This document shows positions 16,912-25,714 of a stretch of DNA of 64,000 nt, piece after piece (within the stretch, counting starts at the first letter, position 1; each line of letters starts with the position of its first letter). This DNA comes from Bog-950 sp046329535 (lineage in GTDB: Bacteria; Bacteroidota; Bacteroidia; Chitinophagales; LD1). Under the pieces are notes generated by a model, which worked only from the letters and a program-made list of their open reading frames with translations, ran no database searches and had not been told where the DNA came from. The stretch lies in NCBI GenBank assembly GCA_046329535.1, contig JAXLUN010000002.1, forward strand, positions 434,001-498,000, written 5' to 3'. Made by a program: the position numbers and the translations under genes.

Positions 16912-17892
16912 ATGAGAAGTTCCGCACTTTTTGTCTTCCTGTTTCCTGCACTCATTGCCAATGCTCAACTGGGTGTATTTAATGCATCTGATCAACCTGC
17001 CGCTCCGGATTATAGCTTAGAAAAAAACTGGAGTTCTCTCCCTTTTCGTGAGGACGCAGCAGATAAAATCCCAAATGACGAACAATGGGTAAGTGATTCC
17101 TTGAAAGACGTAGATGTATTCTATATCTATCCGACACTATACATGAAAGGTAAAACCTGGAATGAAGATTTAAATGATAAACAACTAAACAAGCGCATTG
17201 ACGAAAAACCCGTACGTTATCAGGCCAGTGTGTTTAATGCCAGTTGCCGGGTGTATGTACCTCGTTATCGGCAGGCCATCATTCAGGCGTTTTACGATTC
17301 GGTCGAAGGACCCAAAGCTTTGGCCTTTGCTTACGATGATGTAAAACGCGCTTTCAGTTATTATCTGGAACATTATAATCAAGGTCGTCCGTTTATCATT
17401 GCATCACATAGCCAGGGCAGTCATCACGCACGCAGATTGCTGAAAGAAATGATTGATACAACTGCTTTAAAAAACAGGATGGTAGCCGCTTATGTTATCG
17501 GCTTTGCTATAGACACGGCTATGTATAGAGTGCTGGAACCCTGCCTGAACGAAAATGAAACCGGCTGCTATATTACCTGGGCCTCGTTTAAAAAAGGTTA
17601 TATCCCCGATGGTATTGCCCTATATGGGAATATTTGTGTCAATCCGCTTACCTGGTCCAGTTCATTGGAGCCGGCTGCAAAAGTATGCAGCAAAGGAGCC
17701 ATACTGCTTAACTTCAATAAAAAGTATACCAATAGTATATGTACCGAAATTCATGATAACTACCTGTGGGTAGAAAACAGTTTACCAATTGTAGCAGGGA
17801 TGAACAACCTGCACATTGCCGATTACAATTTGTTTTGGTACGATATACGCCTAAATATATCCAAACGTATTGCCGCTTTCTGGAAACGATAA
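16912..17892 (+). CDS. Secreted DUF3089 alpha/beta-hydrolase-like protein
   Basis: The 326-residue protein has a signal peptide (MRSSALFVFLFPALIANAQ) and matches DUF3089: VDVFYIYPTLYMKGKTWN, RYQASVFNASCRVYVPRYRQA, FAYDDVKRAFSYYLEHYNQGRPF, and the nucleophile elbow IASHSQGSHHA with Ser167. The family has the alpha/beta-hydrolase fold and is presumed to act on esters or lipids. The C-terminal histidine is probably in NNLHIADYNLFWYDI. It is located in the periplasm or outside the cell. It is followed 42 bp later by rnhB. Confidence 0.85.
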   Translation: MRSSALFVFLFPALIANAQLGVFNASDQPAAPDYSLEKNWSSLPFREDAADKIPNDEQWVSDSLKDVDVFYIYPTLYMKGKTWNEDLNDKQLNKRIDEKPVRYQASVFNASCRVYVPRYRQAIIQAFYDSVEGPKALAFAYDDVKRAFSYYLEHYNQGRPFIIASHSQGSHHARRLLKEMIDTTALKNRMVAAYVIGFAIDTAMYRVLEPCLNENETGCYITWASFKKGYIPDGIALYGNICVNPLTWSSSLEPAAKVCSKGAILLNFNKKYTNSICTEIHDNYLWVENSLPIVAGMNNLHIADYNLFWYDIRLNISKRIAAFWKR

Positions 17893-17933
17893 AATTGACT
17901 GGTTCGCTGTTTTTTTAAACTGTTACTCTATTT

Positions 17934-18530
17934 ATGTTGTTGCCTTTCTATCAAAGCAAACTTATAGAGGCTGGCTGTGATGAAGCCGGTAGGGGGTGCT
18001 TAGCCGGACCTGTTTTTGCAGCAGCAGTGATATTGCCCAAAAGCTTTCGGAACGAGATACTTAACGACTCGAAAAAATTATCGCGCAAACAACGGGATGA
18101 ATTGAGGTTGATTATTGAAGACGAAGCGATTGATTTTGCCGTAGTTAGTATTGATAATAACGAAATTGACAAAATCAATATTCTGAATGCATCCATTCTG
18201 GCCATGCATCGGACACTGGATAAGCTCAAAAAGCCTTTTGAGTTTATCATTGTTGACGGAAACCGTTTTAAACCCTATAAGCAAACTCCTCACCAAACCA
18301 TCGTAAAAGGAGACGGAAAATACCTGAGTATAGCTGCAGCCTCTGTTCTAGCCAAAACCTATCGGGATGAATTTATGGAAAAGGCACACGAACAATTTCC
18401 TGAATATGACTGGATAAGCAACAAAGGATACGGAGTAGAAAAACATCGCAAAGCCATTATTCAACTTGGTACATCACCACTGCACCGAAAAAGCTTTGTA
18501 TTAAAAGAAATGCAGGGTAAACTCTTTTGA
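17934..18530 (+). CDS. rnhB: Ribonuclease HII
   Basis: The 198-residue enzyme cuts the RNA strand of RNA-DNA hybrids and starts removal of misincorporated ribonucleotides. The catalytic Asp16-Glu17 lie in CDEAGRGCLAGPV; the other acidic residues are in IIVDGNRF and TYRDEFM. The KGDGKYLSIAAASVLAK substrate-binding segment is intact. Length is normal. Its stop codon directly abuts the stop codon of the convergent DUF5916 gene, leaving no terminator space. Confidence 0.96.
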   Translation: MLLPFYQSKLIEAGCDEAGRGCLAGPVFAAAVILPKSFRNEILNDSKKLSRKQRDELRLIIEDEAIDFAVVSIDNNEIDKINILNASILAMHRTLDKLKKPFEFIIVDGNRFKPYKQTPHQTIVKGDGKYLSIAAASVLAKTYRDEFMEKAHEQFPEYDWISNKGYGVEKHRKAIIQLGTSPLHRKSFVLKEMQGKLF

Positions 18531-21032
18531 TTAACCCATGTTTTTTGATGCTTTCCGTTTGTCATTCCATTCTTTCATCTGGGCATAGTCCAGATAATAG
18601 ATCAGTTTAACGGCTAGTGAATTGGTAAGTGGTGTTTCAAAGGTTTTATGTACGTTGGCTAGATAATTCCCTTGTTCGTCATTATCGCTTTGATAAACAA
18701 TCTGTTTCCAGGTGAAAATCAAGTCACTTCCTGGTGCAAATCGCCAGTCATATACAAAGTCAATGTTCCAGCTATTAAAGTTTCGGCTGGTACCGGCAAT
18801 AAAATTACGTTCCGATAGCTCCCCATTACTATCTAAATAATAATGATTGGTAAACACTGCCTTGCTCCAGTAATGACGAGCGCGAAAAATCATATACATC
18901 AAAGGGGTAACAGTAAATCGGGCAGAAAATGTATTGGACGTATTGTATAATTTTCTAGCTCCTATCACTGGAATACCGTTTTCATCATACGTAGCAAAGC
19001 CAAAGTTCTTATTGTCTCGGCTCCAGAAAAAATCATGACTGAAAACCACTTTATCTTTAATACGTAATGTAGGCTTTAACTGCGCCTCAAAATAAACATC
19101 GTTTTTCACCGGACTTTCAGCAAATCCAACATTGCTTTCAACAAAAAACGTTTTGCGCTGGTCGCTGCCCCAATATAGATTCATATATCCGTTGGCGTAG
19201 CGGTTAAACTTTACACCTTCGGCTCTTGCCTCATAATAATCGAAATAGCGAACCGGCTTAGAGGTAGCAAAAGCTCCTATATACCAGAAATTTTTAAAGG
19301 TAGCACTGACATCAAGGTTGATGGTCAAATCTTGATAAGCAAATGGTTTGTATAGGGAAGTATAGTTCACGCCTACACTGGCATTCCAGTTGTTGATGTG
19401 TTTTTTAGGTTGAAAATCCAGATACTTAATGCCGGCAAATGTAGAGACCTCATTGCCATGAAATAAAATCCCCAAATCGTTCTGGTCATATTGATCTGTT
19501 ATAAAATACTGCTGAAAATCAAATCGAACATTACCACTGGTTTTGCTGGCAATAAAATTGGCAAATCCCCCTATCTGGGGTTTGTTGTTGATAGACTTGT
19601 CATACACCTGCGATAAATTGGCGAAACCACTATACGAATAAGTATTGCTTTTGTCGTGAAAATCGAACATCAACTGTGTTACGTTGGCATCACGCCAATT
19701 GCCGGCTCGTATCACAGAAGTGTTGGCAATACCGATGCGCGAATTGTTTTTTAAAGACTGGTCCAACACAAGCATATTGTAATTTGCCAGAGGTTCCGTC
19801 ATTTCTTTCCGGCTTTTTCCGGTGGTTGTATTTTTAATATCCGCATACATAGGGGCCGATATAGCATTCAGCACACCTATTCCCAAATCGCCTTTAGTTC
19901 TGCCCGAAATTTTTGTTGCATTGTACAGCTGAGTAATAGACGGGTTAAATAACAACTCCTCTTCTGCTCTCACTGAAGAATAAATATCGTAATAACGCGA
20001 AGGAGCCTGGCCAATTCTACGTGAATAAAAGAGTTGTCCCGGAGCCAGCCCCACGCTTCTATTGAATAACTCAGTTGCCTCAGTAAAAAACGGTCTGCGT
20101 TCCTGAAACTGTTGTTCAAATGGTCCCAGATTCAAAACTACGTTATCGCTCAGTACCTGACCGAAATCAGGAACCAGAGTTGTGTTTAATGTAAATCCCT
20201 CGTTTATTCCCCAGTTAATATCCAGGCCACCATTGAGTATTCTTTTGTTTGCGAACTTTCCGGCAATAATGGTACTCGGTTCGCGCAGATACCCTGCTGT
20301 AAAATACGGTATCAGCGACAGACGGGGCGGAGGATTCAGTTTTCTCAAATTGCGCCACTCACCCCACTGGTTAACTACTCCGCTAATCTGAGGATTCACG
20401 GGACTCCAGCTGCTTAATTCATTTTTGCGCTGTATAAGCCGAGCAAACTGTAAGCCCCAGGTTTGATTATCACCCTTCGCAAAACGAATGGCTGAATAAG
20501 GAATCTTTATTTCAGCTACCCATCCATTGGGCTTCAAGGCCGTTTTTGATATCCATACAGCGTCCCAGCTTACATCACCGGTTCCCTGCGACAAGCGCAT
20601 ATCGGTTTGCACACCCGAAGCACTTACTTGAAATCGATACCCGTTAATGTTATCATTATAAGTATCCAGTCCTATGGCAAAATTATCTGCCTGTGCTGAG
20701 CCATCCCGCTCACATAGTTGATGACAGATTCCGCTGGCTTCTTTGTCAAATAAATAAGCTCCGATATAAAGGGCATTATCGTCATACAACACACGAACTT
20801 CTGTTTTTTCAGAGCACGGATGGCCAAAGTTTGGCTGACTGACAATAAAGTCTGAAATCACCGGAGCATTTTTCCAGCATTCATCATCCAGATTGCCGTC
20901 AATTCTGGGTGTTGAATAGCCAGCCGTTGCCACAAACTTGCCGGTTTCCAGATAGCGAATGGAAGGAGCTGTACTATCTTCCAAAACTGAGGCAGAACTT
21001 ATTAAAGCTGCCAGCATGATTACATTCAACAT
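18531..21032 (-). CDS. DUF5916 protein with N-terminal CBM9-like domain
   Basis: The 833-residue protein has a signal peptide, then a CBM9-like beta-sandwich at about residues 40-210 (PRIDGNLDDECWKNAP, VRVLYDDNALYIGAYLFD, SWDAVWISKT). A long strand-rich region follows with PDFGQVLSDNVVLNLGPFEQQFQERRPFFTE, the hallmark of DUF5916, and aromatic-rich strands to the end. It looks like an outer-membrane beta-barrel with a periplasmic or surface sugar-binding-like domain. Function is not known. It is a single gene on its strand, with a 180 bp gap upstream. Confidence 0.88.
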   Translation of the reverse strand: MLNVIMLAALISSASVLEDSTAPSIRYLETGKFVATAGYSTPRIDGNLDDECWKNAPVISDFIVSQPNFGHPCSEKTEVRVLYDDNALYIGAYLFDKEASGICHQLCERDGSAQADNFAIGLDTYNDNINGYRFQVSASGVQTDMRLSQGTGDVSWDAVWISKTALKPNGWVAEIKIPYSAIRFAKGDNQTWGLQFARLIQRKNELSSWSPVNPQISGVVNQWGEWRNLRKLNPPPRLSLIPYFTAGYLREPSTIIAGKFANKRILNGGLDINWGINEGFTLNTTLVPDFGQVLSDNVVLNLGPFEQQFQERRPFFTEATELFNRSVGLAPGQLFYSRRIGQAPSRYYDIYSSVRAEEELLFNPSITQLYNATKISGRTKGDLGIGVLNAISAPMYADIKNTTTGKSRKEMTEPLANYNMLVLDQSLKNNSRIGIANTSVIRAGNWRDANVTQLMFDFHDKSNTYSYSGFANLSQVYDKSINNKPQIGGFANFIASKTSGNVRFDFQQYFITDQYDQNDLGILFHGNEVSTFAGIKYLDFQPKKHINNWNASVGVNYTSLYKPFAYQDLTINLDVSATFKNFWYIGAFATSKPVRYFDYYEARAEGVKFNRYANGYMNLYWGSDQRKTFFVESNVGFAESPVKNDVYFEAQLKPTLRIKDKVVFSHDFFWSRDNKNFGFATYDENGIPVIGARKLYNTSNTFSARFTVTPLMYMIFRARHYWSKAVFTNHYYLDSNGELSERNFIAGTSRNFNSWNIDFVYDWRFAPGSDLIFTWKQIVYQSDNDEQGNYLANVHKTFETPLTNSLAVKLIYYLDYAQMKEWNDKRKASKNMG

Positions 21033-21213
21033 AGCTGATTTTTTATTGAAATAACTTTATCCTTAACCTGCGGGATTTAATATCTCGGTTGACGGGCGGC
21101 ACAATGGGGTAATGAGGAAATTTGCGATAACCTGTTTTGTCTATGCTTTTTGATTACTGGAAAGAACGTTTCAGACAAACACTGAACCAACAAAGACCGC
21201 CCGCAACCGATTT

Positions 21214-22332
21214 TTACCTTACTACTACATCTATCAGCATGCTGACCTCCCGCATAAAATCTGATAAATGCCACGCGGGCATAAGCCGGCTGATTAGTTC
21301 ATGCTGCAAAATGAAAGATGCTGTGTGAAAAGCTATGGCGGCAACTAGAGTAATTAATAAAAACAAAGCAGTTAAGTCCATCACCATTTTCACTGTAATC
21401 CGCTCATAACTCATACTGACGTCACTCTGTGAGATACTAAAGCCATAGCTTTCATAAAGTTTCATAGCTGCTTCCAACTTTCGGCTAGTATTCAGTTCCA
21501 TCGTTTTGGCCTTTTTACTTTTAGCATAATCAACCGCACGGTCCAGCAACATTTTACCCACCCCTTGCGACTGAAACTTATCGGTAACTGCCATTTTGAG
21601 TAGTTCATAGGTGCTAGGTCCAGATTTTTTTATGGCACAGGTTCCTATAACCTCGTTATGATACAGTGCAAAAAACATTTCTCCATCCTTATTCAAAATT
21701 TCCTTTTCTGGATGATTGAGTATGTATTCATCAACAGGTTCTACCTTAAAATAACGCATCAGCCATTCTGTATTCAATCGGGTAAAATGCGTTTTCAGTT
21801 CAGGTTTATAAGTCACTATCTGCACCTCTTTCCTGAAATTTTCAGCCAATCGTTCATTCACTCGCTGATACATACTCTTCAGCTTAAGCTGTTTCTCCAT
21901 CCGTTCAATTACACCTAATACATCAGTTCCCGTTTCGCGAAGAAACTGGCGGTTGGCAATCTCTATCTCCTGTAAAACCGGCTCAATCCCTTCAAAAATG
22001 TTTCTGCCTTTGGCTGTTAGCTGAATCATTTTTTTGCGGGCATCTTTCTTATCTTTTGCAAATACCACTATCTTTTTTGCCTGCATTTGTTCACCAAACT
22101 GAATAATTGCCGGATGCGACAAGCCCAGCAGGGAGGCCAGTTCAACCACACTCATTTTATCGTTATGATAAAGGGCATAAAGCATAGTGAACCACTTAGG
22201 TTCAAAATCAATATTCATTTTGCGGTAAATTCTGCCTACATCGGCCTGAAGCGATTCGGCCAGTCGCTTTAAGCGCGTGGCAAAGGCCAGCTCACCTAAA
22301 TGTTTAATCAAATCTGTTCCTGTGTGATTCAT
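21214..22332 (-). CDS. MarR-GNAT fusion protein with extra C-terminal membrane segment
   Basis: The 372-residue protein joins a MarR-type winged helix (about residues 10-150, KMSVVELASLLGLSHPAIIQ as recognition region) to a GNAT domain (about 170-315, AVTDKFQSQGVGKMLLDRAV acetyl-CoA loop). MarR-GNAT fusions are known in bacteria and usually end near the SYERI strand. Here about 55 further residues follow, with one clear hydrophobic segment (LTALFLLITLVAAIAFHTASF). This could be a stop-codon loss or a real anchor. A palindrome in the promoter suggests autoregulation. It is divergent from terC. Confidence 0.82.
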   Translation of the reverse strand: MNHTGTDLIKHLGELAFATRLKRLAESLQADVGRIYRKMNIDFEPKWFTMLYALYHNDKMSVVELASLLGLSHPAIIQFGEQMQAKKIVVFAKDKKDARKKMIQLTAKGRNIFEGIEPVLQEIEIANRQFLRETGTDVLGVIERMEKQLKLKSMYQRVNERLAENFRKEVQIVTYKPELKTHFTRLNTEWLMRYFKVEPVDEYILNHPEKEILNKDGEMFFALYHNEVIGTCAIKKSGPSTYELLKMAVTDKFQSQGVGKMLLDRAVDYAKSKKAKTMELNTSRKLEAAMKLYESYGFSISQSDVSMSYERITVKMVMDLTALFLLITLVAAIAFHTASFILQHELISRLMPAWHLSDFMREVSMLIDVVVR

Positions 22333-22336
22333 GAAA

Positions 22337-22344
22337 CAAATATA
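22337..22344 (-). promoter_or_regulatory. -7 box of MarR-GNAT gene
   Basis: On the minus strand TATATTTG matches the Bacteroidota -7 consensus TAnnTTTG exactly. It ends only 4 bp before the ATG at 22332, so the transcript would have a very short leader or none. Confidence 0.6.
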
Positions 22345-22353
22345 AAAGTATTT

Positions 22354-22369
22354 ATGTAAGCTCTTACAT
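22354..22369. promoter_or_regulatory. Candidate MarR operator palindrome
   Basis: ATGTAAGCTCTTACAT is a 7-2-7 inverted repeat in the 93 bp gap between the MarR-GNAT gene and terC. It lies where the -33 region of the MarR-GNAT promoter is expected. MarR proteins commonly bind such 16-20 bp palindromes in their own promoter. Binding is inferred, not shown. Confidence 0.6.
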
Positions 22370-22413
22370 TATTTTTTGTTTCCTGCCTTTTCAATGCTTT
22401 TCGGTCATTCTGT

Positions 22414-22421
22414 TATTTTTG
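22414..22421 (+). promoter_or_regulatory. -7 box of terC
   Basis: TATTTTTG matches TAnnTTTG and ends 4 bp before the terC ATG. No clear -33 TTTG is visible at the right distance. Confidence 0.5.
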
Positions 22422-22425
22422 CGCT

Positions 22426-23202
22426 ATGGATTACAGCATCGAAATTTTTACGCATCCCGCTACCTGGATTAGCCTACTCACTCTTACGTTTCTTGAAATT
22501 GTATTAGGTGTAGACAACATTATTTTCATTTCGCTGGTGGCCAATAAACTTCCTCAGCATCAGCGCAAAAACGCCCGCAATGTTGGTTTGGTTGTAGCGT
22601 TGGGTGTTCGTTTGGTATTACTCATGTTTCTTTCTTACATCATCGGACTTACCCAACCGCTTTTTCATCTGCCTATTGAAACTCTTTTGAAAGAAATGGG
22701 TGCAGCAGAACCGGAGGCTTCTTCGGCTGTAAGTTTTAAAGATTTGATTTTGATGATAGGTGGCTTTTTCCTCATCTATAAATCAACCTCCGAAATTCAT
22801 GATAAAGTAGAGGGCAAGGAACACGAACATCAAACCGGAGCGGCAAAAGCTGCTTTCTCGGCAGTGATTCTTCAAATTGTTATGGTGGATGTTGTTTTTT
22901 CTTTTGATTCTATTCTTACTGCTATTGGATTAACCCAACATATTACGGTCATGATGGCAGCTGTAATTATTTCGATGCTGGTTATGATGAAGTTTAGTGC
23001 GGCTATCAGTGCTATCATTAATAAATATCCAACCTTGCAAATGCTGGCGCTTTCATTTTTAATTTTGATAGGCTTTACACTGATTATGGAGGGGCTTGAC
23101 ATACACATAAACAAAGGTTTTGTTTATGTGGCGGTACTGTTCTCGCTGGTTGTTGAGTTTATTAATATACGTATGCGCAAAAAATCAACGCATCACACAT
23201 AG
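22426..23202 (+). CDS. TerC-family integral membrane protein
   Basis: The 258-residue protein has about seven membrane segments and the TerC signature: FLEIVLGVDNIIFISLVANKLP near the N-terminus, VGLVVALGVRLVLL, and VVFSFDSILTAIGLTQ in the second half. The Asp residues in LGVDNI and FSFDSI are conserved in the family. TerC/Alx proteins are linked to Mn2+ export and metal or tellurite stress; here the substrate is inferred. It is divergent from a MarR-GNAT gene and so could share its operator. It is convergent with the ABC-F gene, 2 bp apart. Confidence 0.9.
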   Translation: MDYSIEIFTHPATWISLLTLTFLEIVLGVDNIIFISLVANKLPQHQRKNARNVGLVVALGVRLVLLMFLSYIIGLTQPLFHLPIETLLKEMGAAEPEASSAVSFKDLILMIGGFFLIYKSTSEIHDKVEGKEHEHQTGAAKAAFSAVILQIVMVDVVFSFDSILTAIGLTQHITVMMAAVIISMLVMMKFSAAISAIINKYPTLQMLALSFLILIGFTLIMEGLDIHINKGFVYVAVLFSLVVEFINIRMRKKSTHHT

Positions 23203-23204
23203 TA

Positions 23205-25127
23205 TTATATCTGTCCGCTTAGCGTTTCCCAGTTACTCATTTCTTTTTCCAAATCTTTCTTCAGCAACTCATAGTTGGTAAAAAAGTTAGGGTCTTTGGT
23301 CAGTTCATGAAACTGGTTTTGGTCAGCCAGCTTCTTATCAATCTCGGCAATTTTAGTTTCCAGCTCAGCTATTCTCTTTTCGCTTTTGTCTATTTCTGCC
23401 TTGATTTTTTTCAGTTCCTTCTCGCGGTCTTTGCTCACTTCGGTCTGCTTCACCTCCGCCTTTTGTGTTTTCACCTCCGGCTTTTTGGCTTCATCCTTTT
23501 TGGCCAGCATACGCATATCTTCCAGCTGTTTCTTGGCTAAGAAATCGTTGATGTCGCCAATATGTTCTTTAATACCATCTTTCGTAAACTCGAAAGTTTT
23601 GGTGGTGAGGCCGTGAAGAAAATCACGGTCGTGCGAAACGATGATAACGGTTCCGTCAAATGACTTAATGGCGTTTTTCAATATCTCCTTACTCATGATG
23701 TCCAGGTGATTGGTAGGCTCATCGAGTACCAGGAAATTACGGGGCTCCAGAATCATTTTGCAAAGTGCCAAACGGCCTTTCTCTCCACCGCTTAATACTT
23801 TCACTTTCTTAAACACATCATCGCCTTTAAACAAAAAGGCCCCGAGCATATCGCGCAACTTGGTGCGTATATCTCCGGTAGCCACACGATCCACTACATC
23901 CAGCGCGGTATCGTTCCCGTCCATACTATCGGCTGCGTGCTGCGCGTAATAACCAACGGTTACGTTGTGACCAAGGGTAAAGGTTCCTTCGTGGCTAAGA
24001 CCATCTACCAGAATACGCGTCAGCGTGGTTTTACCCATTCCGTTCTTGCCCACAAAAGCAATTTTCTCTCCTCGGTCTATCTGAAAACTCTGGTCGGTAA
24101 TTACTTTTTTATCGCCATAGGCTTTAGAAATGTGTTTAGCTTCCACCACTATTTTACCACTGGCCTGTGCGTGCGGAAAACGAAGATTCATGGCCGAAGC
24201 ATCTTCTTCTTCCACTTCAATAATCTCCATCTTATCCAGTTTCTTGATCAGCGACTGAGCAAAAGTTGCTTTGCTCGCCTTGGCGCGGAACCGGTCAATG
24301 TTGCGCTCAATCTGTGCAATTTCGCGTTCCTGATTTTTCTTGGCACCAATAATCTGCTCGCGTCTTTCTTTGCGCAGTTCAATATACTTGGTGTAGGGTG
24401 CATTGTAGTCGTCAATGCTTCCGCCACCTACTTCAATGGTGCGGTTGGTAATATTATCCAGAAAACTTCTATCGTGACTAACCATGATGATGGCACCCGG
24501 ATACTCTTTCAAAAACTTTTCGAGCCACAAAACCGACTCAATATCCAAGTGGTTGGTAGGCTCATCGAGCAAAACAAGGTCGGGTTTGGCTAACAGAATT
24601 TTAGCCAGCTCTACCCGCATTTGCCAGCCCCCGCTTAACGATTTCATTTCCTTTTCAAAATCGGCCGGGTCAAAACCCAAACCTTTCAATACGCGCTCGG
24701 TTTGTTCTTCTACCCCGTAACCTCCGTGTATTTCTATTTGGTGCTCCACTTCGCCCAGGCGGTTAATCAGCTCCATGTAATCATCGCTTTCATAGTCGGT
24801 GCGGGTTTCCATCTGGTGCATAATGTCTTCCTTCTCGGCATTATACTGCATCACCTGCTCAAAAGCCTTTTTAGTTTCTTCCATTACCGTGAGGCTGCTT
24901 TGCGAGTGCAGCTCCTGCGGCAGGTAACCGATAATGGTTCCTTTCGGATACATAATGTTACCGCCATCTACCGGTTGCAGGCCTTTGAGCACCTTCAGCA
25001 GGGTAGATTTTCCGGCACCGTTACGGCCCGTTAAACCGATTTTATCGTTGTCGTTAATCAAAAAGGAGATTCCACCGAACATGACGCGTCCGCTGAAATG
25101 AAGTTCAATATTGGATACAGCTATCAT
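23205..25127 (-). CDS. ABC-F family ATPase (translation factor type)
   Basis: The 640-residue soluble protein has two ABC domains: first Walker A GRNGAGKST (34-42), signature LSGGWQMR and DEPTNHLD; second Walker A GKNGMGKTT, LSGGEKGR and DEPTNHLD. The linker between them is rich in Arg and Lys (QIERNIDRFRAKASKATFAQ), as in ribosome-binding ABC-F proteins. A C-terminal coiled coil (about 535-640, KKIKAEIDKSEKRIAELETK) is like that of Uup. There are no membrane segments. Such proteins act on the ribosome; specific antibiotic protection cannot be inferred. The likely -7 box TACATTCG lies 9 bp upstream of its ATG. Confidence 0.93.
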   Translation of the reverse strand: MIAVSNIELHFSGRVMFGGISFLINDNDKIGLTGRNGAGKSTLLKVLKGLQPVDGGNIMYPKGTIIGYLPQELHSQSSLTVMEETKKAFEQVMQYNAEKEDIMHQMETRTDYESDDYMELINRLGEVEHQIEIHGGYGVEEQTERVLKGLGFDPADFEKEMKSLSGGWQMRVELAKILLAKPDLVLLDEPTNHLDIESVLWLEKFLKEYPGAIIMVSHDRSFLDNITNRTIEVGGGSIDDYNAPYTKYIELRKERREQIIGAKKNQEREIAQIERNIDRFRAKASKATFAQSLIKKLDKMEIIEVEEEDASAMNLRFPHAQASGKIVVEAKHISKAYGDKKVITDQSFQIDRGEKIAFVGKNGMGKTTLTRILVDGLSHEGTFTLGHNVTVGYYAQHAADSMDGNDTALDVVDRVATGDIRTKLRDMLGAFLFKGDDVFKKVKVLSGGEKGRLALCKMILEPRNFLVLDEPTNHLDIMSKEILKNAIKSFDGTVIIVSHDRDFLHGLTTKTFEFTKDGIKEHIGDINDFLAKKQLEDMRMLAKKDEAKKPEVKTQKAEVKQTEVSKDREKELKKIKAEIDKSEKRIAELETKIAEIDKKLADQNQFHELTKDPNFFTNYELLKKDLEKEMSNWETLSGQI

Positions 25128-25197
25128 AAGAGGCCGCGAATGTAATGCTTGAATTTGATAAATAAGGAGTGCCGCGGCTAAAAATGATTTTACGCAT

Positions 25198-25227
25198 TTT
25201 GCAAATTCTGTTTTTGGTTTACATTCG
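25198..25227 (+). promoter_or_regulatory. Promoter of 77-residue membrane protein gene
   Basis: TTTG at 25198-25201 and TACATTCG at 25220-25227 are spaced by 18 bp, close to the Bacteroidota consensus TTTG-N19-TAnnTTTG. The ATG follows 20 bp later. The same TACATTCG also precedes the ABC-F gene on the other strand. Confidence 0.5.
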
Positions 25228-25247
25228 CACTCGTAAAATTTACAACT

Positions 25248-25481
25248 ATGAGCAAAGTAATTGCAGGTATTTTCACCATTGTAGGCGGCTTACTGACTAT
25301 CTATTTCTCTTTTGTGATGTGGAACTCATCATACGCCTTAGAATATAACGACCCTAAACTGCACCAGAGCATGTATCAAACCGGACAAATGATTCCGTTG
25401 GTATTGGGTGTATTTTTGCTCACTATCGGCTTAACGTTTTTCTTTGTAGCCCGCGAAGCTAACCCGCATATTAAAGACTAA
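25248..25481 (+). CDS. Small two-helix membrane protein
   Basis: The 77-residue protein has two membrane segments, residues 3-25 (VIAGIFTIVGGLLTIYFSFV) and 48-69 (MIPLVLGVFLLTIGLTFFFVA), joined by a hydrophilic loop. No family is recognised. It has its own promoter-like sequence and a strong terminator, so it is very likely a real single-gene unit. Confidence 0.7.
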   Translation: MSKVIAGIFTIVGGLLTIYFSFVMWNSSYALEYNDPKLHQSMYQTGQMIPLVLGVFLLTIGLTFFFVAREANPHIKD

Positions 25482-25521
25482 GACCCCTCAATCCCCTGAA
25501 GGGGACTTGAATACAGGATAC

Positions 25522-25559
25522 AAAAGCGCCTTTCAGTTTTGGCTGAAAGGCGCTTTTTT
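25522..25559 (+). terminator. Strong rho-independent terminator
   Basis: The stem AAAAGCGCCTTTCAG pairs with CTGAAAGGCGCTTTT across a six-base loop (TTTTGG) and runs into a T tract. The A tract on the other side makes it bidirectional in principle. Confidence 0.92.
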
Positions 25560-25714
25560 GTTGGTGATATATGCTCTACTTAGTAACAGTGCACTCATCG
25601 CCTTGTGAAGAATAATAATTATATCCATTCATTGTGCAGACGGGGTTACTGACTACATCCCACGGGCCGGTTACCCAAATGAATCTTTGAGAATGGTAAA
25701 AAAATGATTTGCTA

